10,549 nucleotides of DNA from an uncultured Collinsella sp. (GCA_900551605.1 URWS01000022.1:1-10549), one strand, 5' to 3'. Positions 1-6,440 are shown, numbered from the stretch's first letter. Numbers and translations: made by a program. The notes: generated by a model not told the origin, from the sequence alone.

Positions 1-34
1 GAGGTCAGAAGTTCAAATCTTCTAACGCCCACCA
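1..34 (+). tRNA. tRNA, 3' end only (isotype unknown)
   Basis: The window opens inside a tRNA. A 5-bp T-stem (7-11 with 19-23) closes a 7-nt loop TTCAAAT that fits the TPsiC loop. After it come seven acceptor-stem bases (24-30, AACGCCC), discriminator A31 and an encoded CCA at 32-34. The bases just before the T-stem (GAGGTC) fit a class I variable loop. The missing 5' acceptor strand should read about GGGCGTT. The anticodon lies outside the window, so the amino acid cannot be assigned. Confidence 0.85.
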
Positions 35-42
35 AATGTTCG

Positions 43-79
43 CAGCTCAGAGGCTATGTCCTCTGGGCTGTTTTGTTTT
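43..79 (+). terminator. Intrinsic terminator of the tRNA
   Basis: An 11-bp stem (43-53 with 60-70, one G-U pair) closes a 6-nt loop and is followed at once by TTTTGTTTT. The hairpin plus T-tract, 8 nt after the tRNA CCA, is a classical rho-independent terminator for the tRNA transcript. Confidence 0.85.
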
Positions 80-381
80 ATGTCGCCAAGTACGCCGCCA
101 AATAACCACCAAATACTGATCCAAGGTCTGTATGCGATGGCCTTCGCATCCCGTAGGGGTGCCGGCAGATTGCGCACGTCCTGGCCGATCGTGACCGCAA
201 CATGTTGGTCAAGCACAATCTTTTGGATTCTTTTGGCGTGAGCGGCTTGGTTTTGGTAGGATTTGTCAGCGGCTTGACTAAGGGGGTTTTATAACTGCCG
301 TGCAGGTAGCCGTGTTGGTAACGTTTTACCGATTTGCCAAGAACCCCTCATAATTAATGCGTCTGCAAAATGACCAATTGC
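80..381. other. Gene-free stretch between tRNA and nrdD promoter
   Basis: No convincing gene is visible here. A minus-strand open frame (stop at 22-24, open back to about position 290) overlaps the tRNA and its terminator, has only a GTG start at 216 and shows no domain I recognise; it could be a degraded remnant. A 9-bp copy of the tRNA-end sequence CCACCAAAT recurs at 106-114, too short to call an attachment site. The base composition is more AT-rich than in the neighbouring genes. Confidence 0.5.
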
Positions 382-395
382 TTTGACCTGCTGAA

Positions 396-411
396 ACACT
401 ATATGTTGTGT
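396..411 (+). promoter_or_regulatory. NrdR box 1 (upstream of nrdD)
   Basis: The 16-mer ACACTATATGTTGTGT matches the known NrdR consensus (acaCwAtATaTwGtgt) at every position except one, and is an imperfect palindrome. NrdR is the ATP/dATP-sensing Zn-ribbon/ATP-cone repressor of ribonucleotide reductase genes. The site ends one base before a -35-like TTGACC and lies 257 nt upstream of the nrdD start codon. The nrdR gene itself is not in the window. Confidence 0.8.
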
Positions 412-441
412 TTGACCTAAAAAAAGAATACAGGATATAGA
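412..441 (+). promoter_or_regulatory. Putative sigma70-type promoter of nrdD
   Basis: A -35-like TTGACC (412-417) and a -10-like TATAGA (436-441) are separated by 18 bp. NrdR box 1 abuts the -35 and NrdR box 2 covers the -10, the layout expected for repression. An alternative -10, TATGAT at 455-460, has no good -35. The start site is inferred, not proven; transcription from here would give a leader of about 220 nt. Confidence 0.5.
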
Positions 442-443
442 TG
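428..443 (+). promoter_or_regulatory. NrdR box 2 (degenerate)
   Basis: ATACAGGATATAGATG matches the NrdR consensus at 10 of 16 positions, including C4, the central AT-rich core and G13. It is placed exactly 32 bp (start to start, 16-bp spacer) after box 1. NrdR sites are known to occur as pairs about three helical turns apart, so the spacing supports a site whose sequence alone would be weak. Confidence 0.55.
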
Positions 444-460
444 CCTCTTTGTCGTATGAT

Positions 461-667
461 AGATGGCGGACAGAGAACGAGGACCTTATTCGCCCCATTT
501 GGATGGATCTTCGAGCCCCTTGATTGGCTGCGAGGATTGTCCGCATGAGGGCCTATGGTTTTCGAAAACACAGATTGCGCGACGGCGCCGCAAGACAGGG
601 GCAAGCCCTGCCGGGCATCGTTTGGCTCTGAAGCGCAATACGATTTCGACGCGAAAGAGGCAAGAGG
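461..667 (+). promoter_or_regulatory. Long 5' leader of nrdD, function unknown
   Basis: About 200 nt lie between the putative promoter and the nrdD start. A 7-bp stem GCGGACA/TGTCCGC (466-472 with 538-544) encloses smaller 4-bp hairpins. Further short hairpins follow: TTGCG/CGCAA around 576-594, and CAGGG/CCCTG with a 5-nt loop around 595-610. I recognise no known riboswitch signature, in particular no B12-box-like motif. An 81-codon frame starting at 463 has no ribosome site and runs into nrdD. The nrdD Shine-Dalgarno is AAAGAGG at 654-660, 7 nt before ATG. Confidence 0.35.
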
Positions 668-2890
668 ATGAAGATCATCAAGCGCAGCGGCACCGAGGTT
701 GTCTTTGACATCGATAAGATCGTCAATGCCATCCGCGCCGCAAACTTGGAGGTCGAGGAGAGCTCTCGTCTTACCGACCGCCAGGTGGTTTACGCGGCAC
801 AAAACGTCGCCGAGGCATGCGAGAACGCGGGCCACACCGTGTCGGTCGAGGAGATTCAGGATCTGGTCGAGGACGAGATTATGCGTCTCGACTGCTACGA
901 AGTGGCCCGCCATTACATCATCTATCGTTATGTTCAGAGCCTGAAGCGCCAGAAGAACACGACCGACGACAAGATTCTGTCGCTGATTGAGTGCAACAAC
1001 GAAGAGGTCAAGCAGGAGAACTCCAACAAGAACCCGACCGTCAATTCCGTTCAGCGTGACTACATGGCCGGCGAGATCTCCAAGGACCTGACTCAGCGTG
1101 TGCTGCTGCCCCAAGAGATTGTGGATGCCCATAATGAGGGCCTGATCCATTTCCATGATTCGGATTACTTTGCCCAGCACATGCACAACTGCGATCTGGT
1201 GAACCTGGAGGACATGCTCCAGAACGGCACTGTTATTTCGGGCACGCTGATCGAGAAGCCGCACAGCTTCTCGACTGCCTGCAACATCGCGACGCAGATC
1301 ATCGCTCAGGTTGCTTCCTCCCAGTACGGTGGCCAGTCGATTTCGTTGACCCATCTTGCCCCGTTCGTCGAGGTGAGCCGTCAAAAGATTCGCGGCGAGG
1401 TCGCCCGCGAGCTCGAGGAGCTCGGCGTTTCCGCATCTCCCGAAAAGGTCCGCGAGGTTGTTGAGGACCGCCTGCGTGACGAGATCCGTCGCGGCGTTCA
1501 GACGATTCAGTATCAGGTCGTAACTCTTATGACCACCAACGGCCAGGCGCCGTTCGTGACGGTCTTTATGTATCTTAACGAGGCCCGTACGCCTCAGGAG
1601 AAGCACGACCTTGCCATGATCGTGGAGGAGACGCTTCGCCAGCGCTACGAGGGCGTTAAGAACGAGGCCGGCGTGTGGATTACCCCGGCATTCCCCAAGC
1701 TCATCTATGTACTCGAGGACGATAACGTTCACGAGAATTCCCCGTACTTCTACCTGACCCAGCTGGCTGCTAAGTGCACCGCCAAGCGCATGGTGCCCGA
1801 CTACATCTCCGAGAAGAAGATGCGCGAGCTCAAGCTGTCGAAGGGCGAGACCGCGGGCAACGGCGACTGCTATACCTGCATGGGTTGCCGCAGCTTCCTG
1901 ACGCCCGACCGCTCCGGTAACGGATTTAACAACGTGGCCAACGCGCTGAACTATGACCCGAACAAGCCCAAGTACTACGGTCGCTTTAACCAGGGCGTTG
2001 TGACCATCAACCTGCCCGATGTCGCGCTGAGCTCGCATCAGGACATGGACAAGTTCTGGAAGATCTTCGACGAGCGCCTTGAGCTGTGCCACCGCGCCCT
2101 GCTGTGCCGTCATGAGCGTCTGATGGGTACGCTTTCGGATGCCGCACCGATTCTTTGGCAGTACGGTGCCCTCGCCCGCCTGAAGAAGGGCGAGACGATC
2201 GACAAGCTGCTCGTGGGCGGTTACTCCACCATTAGTCTGGGTTATGCTGGCCTGTATGAGTGCGTCAAGTACATGACGGGCCACAGCCACACCGAGAAGG
2301 AGGGCACGCCCTTTGCCATGGCCGTCATGCAGCGCATGAACGACAAGTGCGCGGAGTGGAAGGCCGAAAGCGATATTGACTTCTCGCTGTACGGTACCCC
2401 GCTTGAGTCGACGACCTACAAGTTCGCCAAGTGCCTGCAGCGTCGTTTTGGCATCATCCCGGGCGTGACGGACAAGGGCTACATCACCAACAGCTACCAC
2501 GTCCACGTGTCCGAGGAGATCGACGCATTCGACAAGCTCAAGTTTGAGGGCATGTTCCAGCAGCTTTCGCCGGGCGGTGCCATCTCCTACGTCGAGGTTC
2601 CCAACATGCAGGACAACCTCAAGGCTGTCATCCGCGTGATGCAGTACATCTACGACAACATCATGTACGCCGAGCTCAACACCAAGAGCGATTATTGCCA
2701 GGTGTGCGGTTACGACGGCGAGATCAAGATTGTCGAGGATGACGGCAAGCTGGTGTGGGAGTGCCCCAATTGCGGCAATCGTGACCAGGAGAAGATGAAT
2801 GTCGCCCGTCGCACGTGCGGTTACATCGGTACCCAATTCTGGAACCAGGGCCGAACCGAGGAGATCCGCGACCGCGTGCTGCATCTCTAA
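668..2890 (+). CDS. nrdD: Anaerobic (class III) ribonucleoside-triphosphate reductase
   Basis: This oxygen-sensitive glycyl-radical enzyme reduces ribonucleoside triphosphates to dNTPs in the cytoplasm. The 740-residue protein has an N-terminal ATP-cone (about 1-95; allosteric nucleotide site), the catalytic barrel with C175 (HNCDLVNL) and C407 (MGCRSFL) as candidate radical and redox cysteines, a zinc site formed by C677, C680, C699 and C702, and the C-terminal radical loop RTCGYIG with G718 the likely radical glycine. Its length fits the family (E. coli about 712). ATG 668 is chosen because AAAGAGG lies 7 nt upstream. The activase gene nrdG follows on the same strand after an unusually long 426-bp gap filled with palindromes. 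Paired NrdR boxes upstream predict repression when dATP is high. C401, C404 and C407 form a cysteine triplet; whether formate or a thiol protein is the reductant cannot be told by eye. Confidence 0.97.
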   Translation: MKIIKRSGTEVVFDIDKIVNAIRAANLEVEESSRLTDRQVVYAAQNVAEACENAGHTVSVEEIQDLVEDEIMRLDCYEVARHYIIYRYVQSLKRQKNTTDDKILSLIECNNEEVKQENSNKNPTVNSVQRDYMAGEISKDLTQRVLLPQEIVDAHNEGLIHFHDSDYFAQHMHNCDLVNLEDMLQNGTVISGTLIEKPHSFSTACNIATQIIAQVASSQYGGQSISLTHLAPFVEVSRQKIRGEVARELEELGVSASPEKVREVVEDRLRDEIRRGVQTIQYQVVTLMTTNGQAPFVTVFMYLNEARTPQEKHDLAMIVEETLRQRYEGVKNEAGVWITPAFPKLIYVLEDDNVHENSPYFYLTQLAAKCTAKRMVPDYISEKKMRELKLSKGETAGNGDCYTCMGCRSFLTPDRSGNGFNNVANALNYDPNKPKYYGRFNQGVVTINLPDVALSSHQDMDKFWKIFDERLELCHRALLCRHERLMGTLSDAAPILWQYGALARLKKGETIDKLLVGGYSTISLGYAGLYECVKYMTGHSHTEKEGTPFAMAVMQRMNDKCAEWKAESDIDFSLYGTPLESTTYKFAKCLQRRFGIIPGVTDKGYITNSYHVHVSEEIDAFDKLKFEGMFQQLSPGGAISYVEVPNMQDNLKAVIRVMQYIYDNIMYAELNTKSDYCQVCGYDGEIKIVEDDGKLVWECPNCGNRDQEKMNVARRTCGYIGTQFWNQGRTEEIRDRVLHL

Positions 2891-2901
2891 TTACCATCCC
2901 A

Positions 2902-3039
2902 GGCCGCCCCGTAGCGAGGCCCCGGACCTTTACTCGCTATTTCGGACAGTCCTGGCTCACGACGGAGGCGCCACTGGCGCCTCCTGTTCGTGCGGAACTC
3001 ATATCGAGCAAAGGTCCGGGGCCTCGCTGCGGGGCGGCC
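2902..3039. repeat. 138-bp long imperfect palindrome (35-bp inverted arms)
   Basis: Arms 2902-2936 and 3005-3039 are inverted copies matching at 33 of 35 positions. Inside, a perfect 9-bp hairpin GGAGGCGCC/GGCGCCTCC (2964-2972 with 2976-2984, loop ACT) is itself flanked by CACGA/TCGTG (2958-2962 with 2988-2992). The whole element could fold into one long branched hairpin in RNA or a cruciform in DNA. It begins 11 bp after the nrdD stop. There is no T-tract after either arm, so it is not a classical intrinsic terminator. It resembles a REP/BIME-like or MITE-like intergenic element, but no transposase or target duplication is visible. It could also protect the nrdD mRNA 3' end or attenuate transcription into nrdG. 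Confidence 0.85.
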
Positions 3040-3217
3040 AAGTTGACGTAGCTGAGATGCAGCATGCGGTCTGCTCGCTCCTCGAAGTTCTTAGTGGAAA
3101 TGAGTTGACTTGCAGCAACGCTTTGCTTGCGATGACGGTTGAGCTGCAACGAAGTATTTATTGGACCTCGAACCCTATACTCGATGTTCGCTTCGTTCAT
3201 TGAGTTACCCTTTGCAT
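3040..3217. other. Gene-free spacer between the two palindromes
   Basis: No ribosome site plus coding frame is seen here. A TATACT (3176-3181) could act as a -10 for nrdG, but no -35 is found at 16-18 bp upstream. TTGACT at 3103-3108 has no matching -10. Frames that run through this stretch translate the repeat elements and look spurious. Confidence 0.4.
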
Positions 3218-3301
3218 GAGGCCGGGACATATCGTCCCGCCCGCAGTTTCGCAGGCCGAAGGCCGAGAATGTTTGAGGACGGGATGATATGTCCCGACCT
3301 C
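3218..3301. repeat. 84-bp element of two inverted small hairpins upstream of nrdG
   Basis: The outer arms 3218-3233 and 3286-3301 are inverted copies with one mismatch (GAGGCCGGGACATATC and the complement of GATATGTCCCGACCTC). Each end is also a hairpin by itself: CGGGAC-ATATC-GTCCCG at 3223-3239, and CGGGAT-GATAT-GTCCCG at 3280-3296. A third mini-hairpin GGCC-GAA-GGCC sits in the middle (3254-3264). Two mirror-image hairpins around a spacer is the architecture of BIME-type intergenic repeats. The right end lies 15 bp from the nrdG start and abuts its Shine-Dalgarno, so folding could affect NrdG translation. Confidence 0.75.
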
Positions 3302-3316
3302 CCGGGAGAGTTACCT

Positions 3317-3898
3317 ATGAACTACGCGAACATTAAGTATTTCGACATTGCTGATGGGGAAGGCGTTCGTACTTCTCTGTTTGTGAGTGGGTGCCGTCGT
3401 GGGTGCAAGAATTGCTTTAACTCTGTTGCGTGGGACTTTGCTGCGGGCGAGTCCTTTGATCGCACCGTCGAGGACAAGATTATCGAGAGCCTCGATCATC
3501 CCTTTATTGACGGCCTGACGATTCTGGGCGGCGAACCTATGGAGCCCGAGAATCAGGCGGGACTCGTTGAGTTTGTCGAGCGCGTTCGTGCCTCTTATCC
3601 TGCGGGGTCAGGAAAGACCATTTGGTGTTTTACCGGCGACGTGCTCGAGGAGCTTATGCCGGGTGGTCGTCACCATACCGAGGTCACGGACCGTATCCTT
3701 GCCTGCCTCGATATGTTGGTGGATGGCCCGTTTGTTCAGGATCTGTACGATATCTCATTGCGCTTTAGGGGCTCGAGTAACCAGCGTGTGATCGATATGA
3801 ACGCTACGCGCGACCGTGCTGAGCGCGAGGGCGTTGTGCTTTGTGATGCGGTTGAACTTTGGCGTGATGATCCGGTCTATTCGACCCATACTATGTAG
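3317..3898 (+). CDS. nrdG: Anaerobic ribonucleotide reductase activating protein (radical SAM)
   Basis: This cytoplasmic radical S-adenosylmethionine activase installs the glycyl radical on NrdD. The 193-residue protein has the [4Fe-4S] motif CX3CX2C (C26, C30, C33), a preceding GEGVR, the SAM-contacting GGEP at 71-74, and the family's DMLVDGPF and FRGSSNQR segments near the C-terminus. ATG 3317 is chosen because GGGAGAG (3304-3310) lies 6 nt upstream and the protein then starts like other NrdGs. An upstream in-frame ATG at 3161 would add 52 residues translated from the palindromic repeat and is rejected. After the usual FRGSSNQRVID end there are about 30 extra residues, making it longer than E. 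coli NrdG (154 aa). It lies 426 bp downstream of its partner nrdD, so it may have its own promoter or depend on read-through. Confidence 0.95.
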   Translation: MNYANIKYFDIADGEGVRTSLFVSGCRRGCKNCFNSVAWDFAAGESFDRTVEDKIIESLDHPFIDGLTILGGEPMEPENQAGLVEFVERVRASYPAGSGKTIWCFTGDVLEELMPGGRHHTEVTDRILACLDMLVDGPFVQDLYDISLRFRGSSNQRVIDMNATRDRAEREGVVLCDAVELWRDDPVYSTHTM

Positions 3899-3964
3899 CT
3901 TGTGGTCGATGCCGAAGAGCGTGGTACCATAGCGCGAACGCAAAATCGGAAAAGTGAGGCCCAG

Positions 3965-4522
3965 ATGGTCGATCAGGAAAAAGTCGAGGCCGCCATTAAG
4001 CTGTTGCTTGAGGGCATAGGCGAGGACCCAACTCGTGAGGGCCTGCTGGAGACCCCGGCGCGCGTTGCCCGTATGTATGGTGAGATCGCCGGCGGTATGG
4101 ACCAGAGTGCCGAGGAACACCTGTCCAAAACCTTTGCCGTCGCTTCGAACGATTTGGTTATCGAGCGCGACATCACGTTCTACTCGCTGTGCGAACATCA
4201 TCTGTTGCCGTTTTATGGCAAGGCTGCGATCGGCTATATCCCTAACGGTCGCGTGGCGGGTCTGTCTAAGCTCGCTCGCACGGTTGAAGTCTATGCCCGT
4301 CGTCTGCAGCTGCAGGAGCAGCTGTGTGCGCAGGTTGCCGACGCCCTTATGGATTATCTCGCTCCCCAGGGAGCGATTGTGCTCATGGAGGCTGAGCATA
4401 TGTGCATGACCATGCGCGGCGTGCAGAAACCCGGCACCAAGACCGCGACGCTCGCTCGCCGCGGCGTCTTTGAGACCGATCCCGCGCTCGAGGAGCGGTT
4501 CTTTAGGATGCTGGGCCGTTAG
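3965..4522 (+). CDS. folE: GTP cyclohydrolase I
   Basis: It converts GTP to 7,8-dihydroneopterin triphosphate plus formate, the first committed step of tetrahydrofolate synthesis; the family works as a cytoplasmic homodecamer. The 185-residue protein carries [16 protein letters not shown] (19-34), the zinc and catalytic motif [10 protein letters not shown] with C76 and H79, the substrate segment VAGLSKLAR (97-105), and [10 protein letters not shown] with H145 and zinc ligand C147. These are the standard type I residues. ATG 3965 is preferred over an upstream GTG at 3902 because AAGTGAGG (ending at 3959) sits 5 nt before it and homologues start about there. It lies 66 bp after nrdG, and its stop is one base from the ATG of the HD gene, suggesting translational coupling. 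Confidence 0.95.
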   Translation: MVDQEKVEAAIKLLLEGIGEDPTREGLLETPARVARMYGEIAGGMDQSAEEHLSKTFAVASNDLVIERDITFYSLCEHHLLPFYGKAAIGYIPNGRVAGLSKLARTVEVYARRLQLQEQLCAQVADALMDYLAPQGAIVLMEAEHMCMTMRGVQKPGTKTATLARRGVFETDPALEERFFRMLGR

Positions 4523-4523
4523 C

Positions 4524-5105
4524 ATGAGGGTCGTCAACGACTTTACATCGAAGACCGATGAGGGGACGTCGCGTCGCGGCTTTATGGCTTCGGGCCTGGC
4601 CCCCTTTGGTGCCATGCCTCGCGTTGATTACATTTGTGCCAACGGGCTTTTCCGGCGGCACCTGGGCAACATTGCACAGTTGGAATCGGGGCGCATCTTC
4701 TGCCGCCACGGTATTGACCATCTGCTCGATGTCGCTCGCATTATGTGGATCAAGAATCTCGAGGAGCAGCTCGAATTTGACCGCGAGGTTGTCTACGCCA
4801 CGGCACTTCTTCACGATATCGGCAAAGATGAACAGTATGAATCGGGTATATCCCATGATGTTGCAAGCGAACGCGTCGCTGATGCGATTCTCGGCGGCAT
4901 GCCCGATGATGTGGCGTTTGAGCCGGCCGATGCCGCAGCCATTAAGACGGCCATTCTGGGCCATCGAAAGCTGCGCGTGAACAGCCAACCGCTTGAGCGT
5001 CTGCTCTATGCAGCCGACAAAGCGTCGCGCGCCTGCTTTGCATGCCCCGCGCGCAATGCTTGCAACTGGAGCGATGATAAAAAGAACCTGTCGATTCGCG
5101 TATAG
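4524..5105 (+). CDS. HD-domain metal-dependent phosphohydrolase in folate cluster
   Basis: This is a predicted cytoplasmic HD-superfamily phosphohydrolase of 193 residues. The metal-binding signature is complete: H66 (RHGIDHLLDVAR), H97-D98 (ALLHDIGKDEQ) and D165 (YAADKASR), plus H147. The C-terminus has a cysteine cluster CX2CX5C (C171, C174, C180, followed by NWSDDKKN) that may bind a metal. I recall a similar tail in clostridial HD proteins near fol genes but could not check it. Position between folE and folB, starting one base after folE, makes removal of phosphate from dihydroneopterin triphosphate an attractive but unproven role. The start is uncertain: ATG 4524 has only a distant AGGATG, while ATGs at 4584 and 4614 lack ribosome sites; MPRVDYICANGL (from 4614) is where the conserved-looking sequence begins. 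The true substrate could be another nucleotide. Confidence 0.8.
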   Translation: MRVVNDFTSKTDEGTSRRGFMASGLAPFGAMPRVDYICANGLFRRHLGNIAQLESGRIFCRHGIDHLLDVARIMWIKNLEEQLEFDREVVYATALLHDIGKDEQYESGISHDVASERVADAILGGMPDDVAFEPADAAAIKTAILGHRKLRVNSQPLERLLYAADKASRACFACPARNACNWSDDKKNLSIRV

Positions 5106-5148
5106 TTAGTTTGCGCGGTCGGGGCTCTAAACGAAGGAGACGATCGCG

Positions 5149-5634
5149 ATGAGCAACAAGAAACTGCCCGAGAATGCAACCAAGACCGAAGGCGCCGAGC
5201 TCGCCCGCCGTGGAAGGGGCGAAATATCCACCGCAACGGCGGTGCCCCACGTGAGCTATGACGATCTGCGCCATGCCGATCGCATTACTATCGACGGTCT
5301 CGAGGTCTTTGCCAATCACGGCGTGTATCCCGAAGAGAACGCGCTGGGCCAGAAGTTCATCGTGTCCCTGGTGCTCTATGCCGACCTGCGTGCAGCGGGG
5401 GAGCACGATAACCTGGACGCCTCGATTGACTACGGCTCGGTGTGCCACGATGTCGATGGCTATCTGCGTGAGCATACGTTTAAGCTTATCGAGGCTGCAG
5501 CCGAGGGTGTGGCCCAGATGCTGCTACGTCGTTACCCCTTGCTGCTTGGCGTGCGTGTTAAGCTCGATAAGCCTTGGGCGCCCGTCGGTCTTCCCCTGGC
5601 AAGCTGCGGTGTCGAGATCGAGCGCGTGCGCTAA
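5149..5634 (+). CDS. folB: Dihydroneopterin aldolase
   Basis: It cleaves 7,8-dihydroneopterin to 6-hydroxymethyl-7,8-dihydropterin and glycolaldehyde in folate synthesis. The catalytic domain covers about residues 44-161, with GLEVFANHGVYPEE (50-63; E62 matches the conserved active-site glutamate), FKLIEAAAEG (111-120) and VKLDKPWAPV containing catalytic lysine K141. ATG 5149 is supported by AAGGAG at 5134-5139 with 9 nt spacing. The protein is 161 residues against about 120 for the family; the extra 43 N-terminal residues are polar and charged with no recognised motif. It follows the HD gene by 43 bp. No folP or folK is visible in the window, so the pathway is completed elsewhere. Its stop lies 6 bp from the stop of the convergent metallopeptidase gene. 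Confidence 0.93.
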   Translation: MSNKKLPENATKTEGAELARRGRGEISTATAVPHVSYDDLRHADRITIDGLEVFANHGVYPEENALGQKFIVSLVLYADLRAAGEHDNLDASIDYGSVCHDVDGYLREHTFKLIEAAAEGVAQMLLRRYPLLLGVRVKLDKPWAPVGLPLASCGVEIERVR

Positions 5635-5640
5635 CCGGTT

Positions 5641-6417
5641 CTAATATGTCTCTATGGGTGGCTGCTTGAGCCGCTGGGACAGTGCTCTATTGTTGGGGCA
5701 GTACGTGTCGAGCAAGGCGTGAAACCGCTGATTGTGGCTTGGCTCGAGCAAGTGGACGAGCTCGTGGGCGACAACCATGTCGAGGCATTCGACGGGGTAG
5801 GCGGCAAGTTCTCGTGCGATGCGAACGGCGCCGGATTTGGGAGTGCATGAGCCCCAACGCGTTTTCATGCTGCGTACGGAAACGCGAGAAACGGCGACAC
5901 CCATTGCGATTTCGTATGCGTGCACCATATCGCGCAGCGCCGATGTGACTTCGGACGTATAGAGCTGGTCGATGTGGGCTTGGAGCTCATCGGACGTTAG
6001 GCCGTCGAGGATTGCGTGCCGCTTGGTCTGTGGGCCTTCGTCCGATTTATCGGTACCCATAAAACTTGCGAAGGTGGCCTGTTTGGGTCGCGGTGCGGGC
6101 GATGCAAAGTTGTGATCGAGCGCATCTTGTACCGTGATGGGCTTGCCCCAAAGTGCAATGATGGACGAGTGACTGAGCGGCTCTCGCGCCGTCGCCTGAC
6201 GTTGCTCGCGCTGGGCAAGTCGGCTGATAATCCAGGCGCTGTTGCGCTTCACAAACGCTTCGATACGCTCGCGGCTGGCGCCGAGCGGTGCGCTGGCGTG
6301 GACCTCGCCGCTCGATGTGACGCGTAGGTTGAAGTTCTTGACGCGCTTTTTGGTAACGACGACGGGGATGGGCGTCCCATCCGGTCGGGATACGGAAATC
6401 GTAAACTGCTGCGTCAA
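5641..6417 (-). CDS. YgjP-like (DUF45) zinc metallopeptidase
   Basis: This 258-residue protein carries the YgjP/DUF45 signature: RWGSC (187-191), then the gluzincin-type zinc motif HELVH (H218, E219, H222) followed by EPSHNQRFHALL, where H228 is also conserved. The N-terminal half starts with a beta-rich segment (KKRVKNFNLRV) typical of the family. No signal peptide or membrane segment is seen, so it is probably cytoplasmic; the substrate is unknown, and E. coli YgjP itself is poorly characterised. A TTG start at 6417 is chosen because GAAGGA (6424-6429, minus strand) lies 6 nt upstream. ATGs at 6450 and 6480 fall inside a perfect intergenic hairpin and lack ribosome sites. It lies 74 bp downstream of the dipeptidase on the same strand. 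Confidence 0.85.
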   Translation of the reverse strand: MTQQFTISVSRPDGTPIPVVVTKKRVKNFNLRVTSSGEVHASAPLGASRERIEAFVKRNSAWIISRLAQREQRQATAREPLSHSSIIALWGKPITVQDALDHNFASPAPRPKQATFASFMGTDKSDEGPQTKRHAILDGLTSDELQAHIDQLYTSEVTSALRDMVHAYEIAMGVAVSRVSVRSMKTRWGSCTPKSGAVRIARELAAYPVECLDMVVAHELVHLLEPSHNQRFHALLDTYCPNNRALSQRLKQPPIETY

Positions 6418-6440
6418 AAGCGGTCCTTCAGATTGGGGAC

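Noticed and set aside
29..114. 9-bp direct repeat CCACCAAAT at the tRNA end and at 106-114, possible att sites
   Set aside because: It is too short, only 77 bp apart, and there is no integrase in the window.
22..290. Minus-strand frame overlapping the tRNA terminator (about 64 residues from a GTG, open further upstream)
   Set aside because: It has no ribosome site, no recognisable domain, and overlaps the tRNA 3' end and terminator; at best it is a decayed remnant.
382..418. Direct repeat TTTGACCT at 382-389 and 411-418
   Set aside because: The downstream copy is used as a plausible -35; the upstream one has no -10 at a usable distance, and an 8-bp repeat can arise by chance.
461..667. Cobalamin or other known riboswitch upstream of nrdD
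   Set aside because: I could not find the conserved box sequences of any class I know.
463..708. 81-codon plus-strand frame in the nrdD leader as a leader peptide
   Set aside because: It has no Shine-Dalgarno site, an Arg/Ser-rich composition like a random frame, and an overlap with the nrdD start.
326..2884. 852-codon minus-strand open frame antisense to nrdD
   Set aside because: It is the shadow of a GC-rich plus-strand gene; its sequence is low-complexity in Leu, Val, Ala and His, matches no family I know, and has no ribosome site.
2799..3203. Plus-strand frames running through the nrdD-nrdG gap
   Set aside because: They translate the palindromic element, start inside nrdD, and have no ribosome site.
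3161..3316. 52-residue N-terminal extension of NrdG
   Set aside because: It is encoded by the inverted-repeat element; the ribosome site and family alignment point to ATG 3317.
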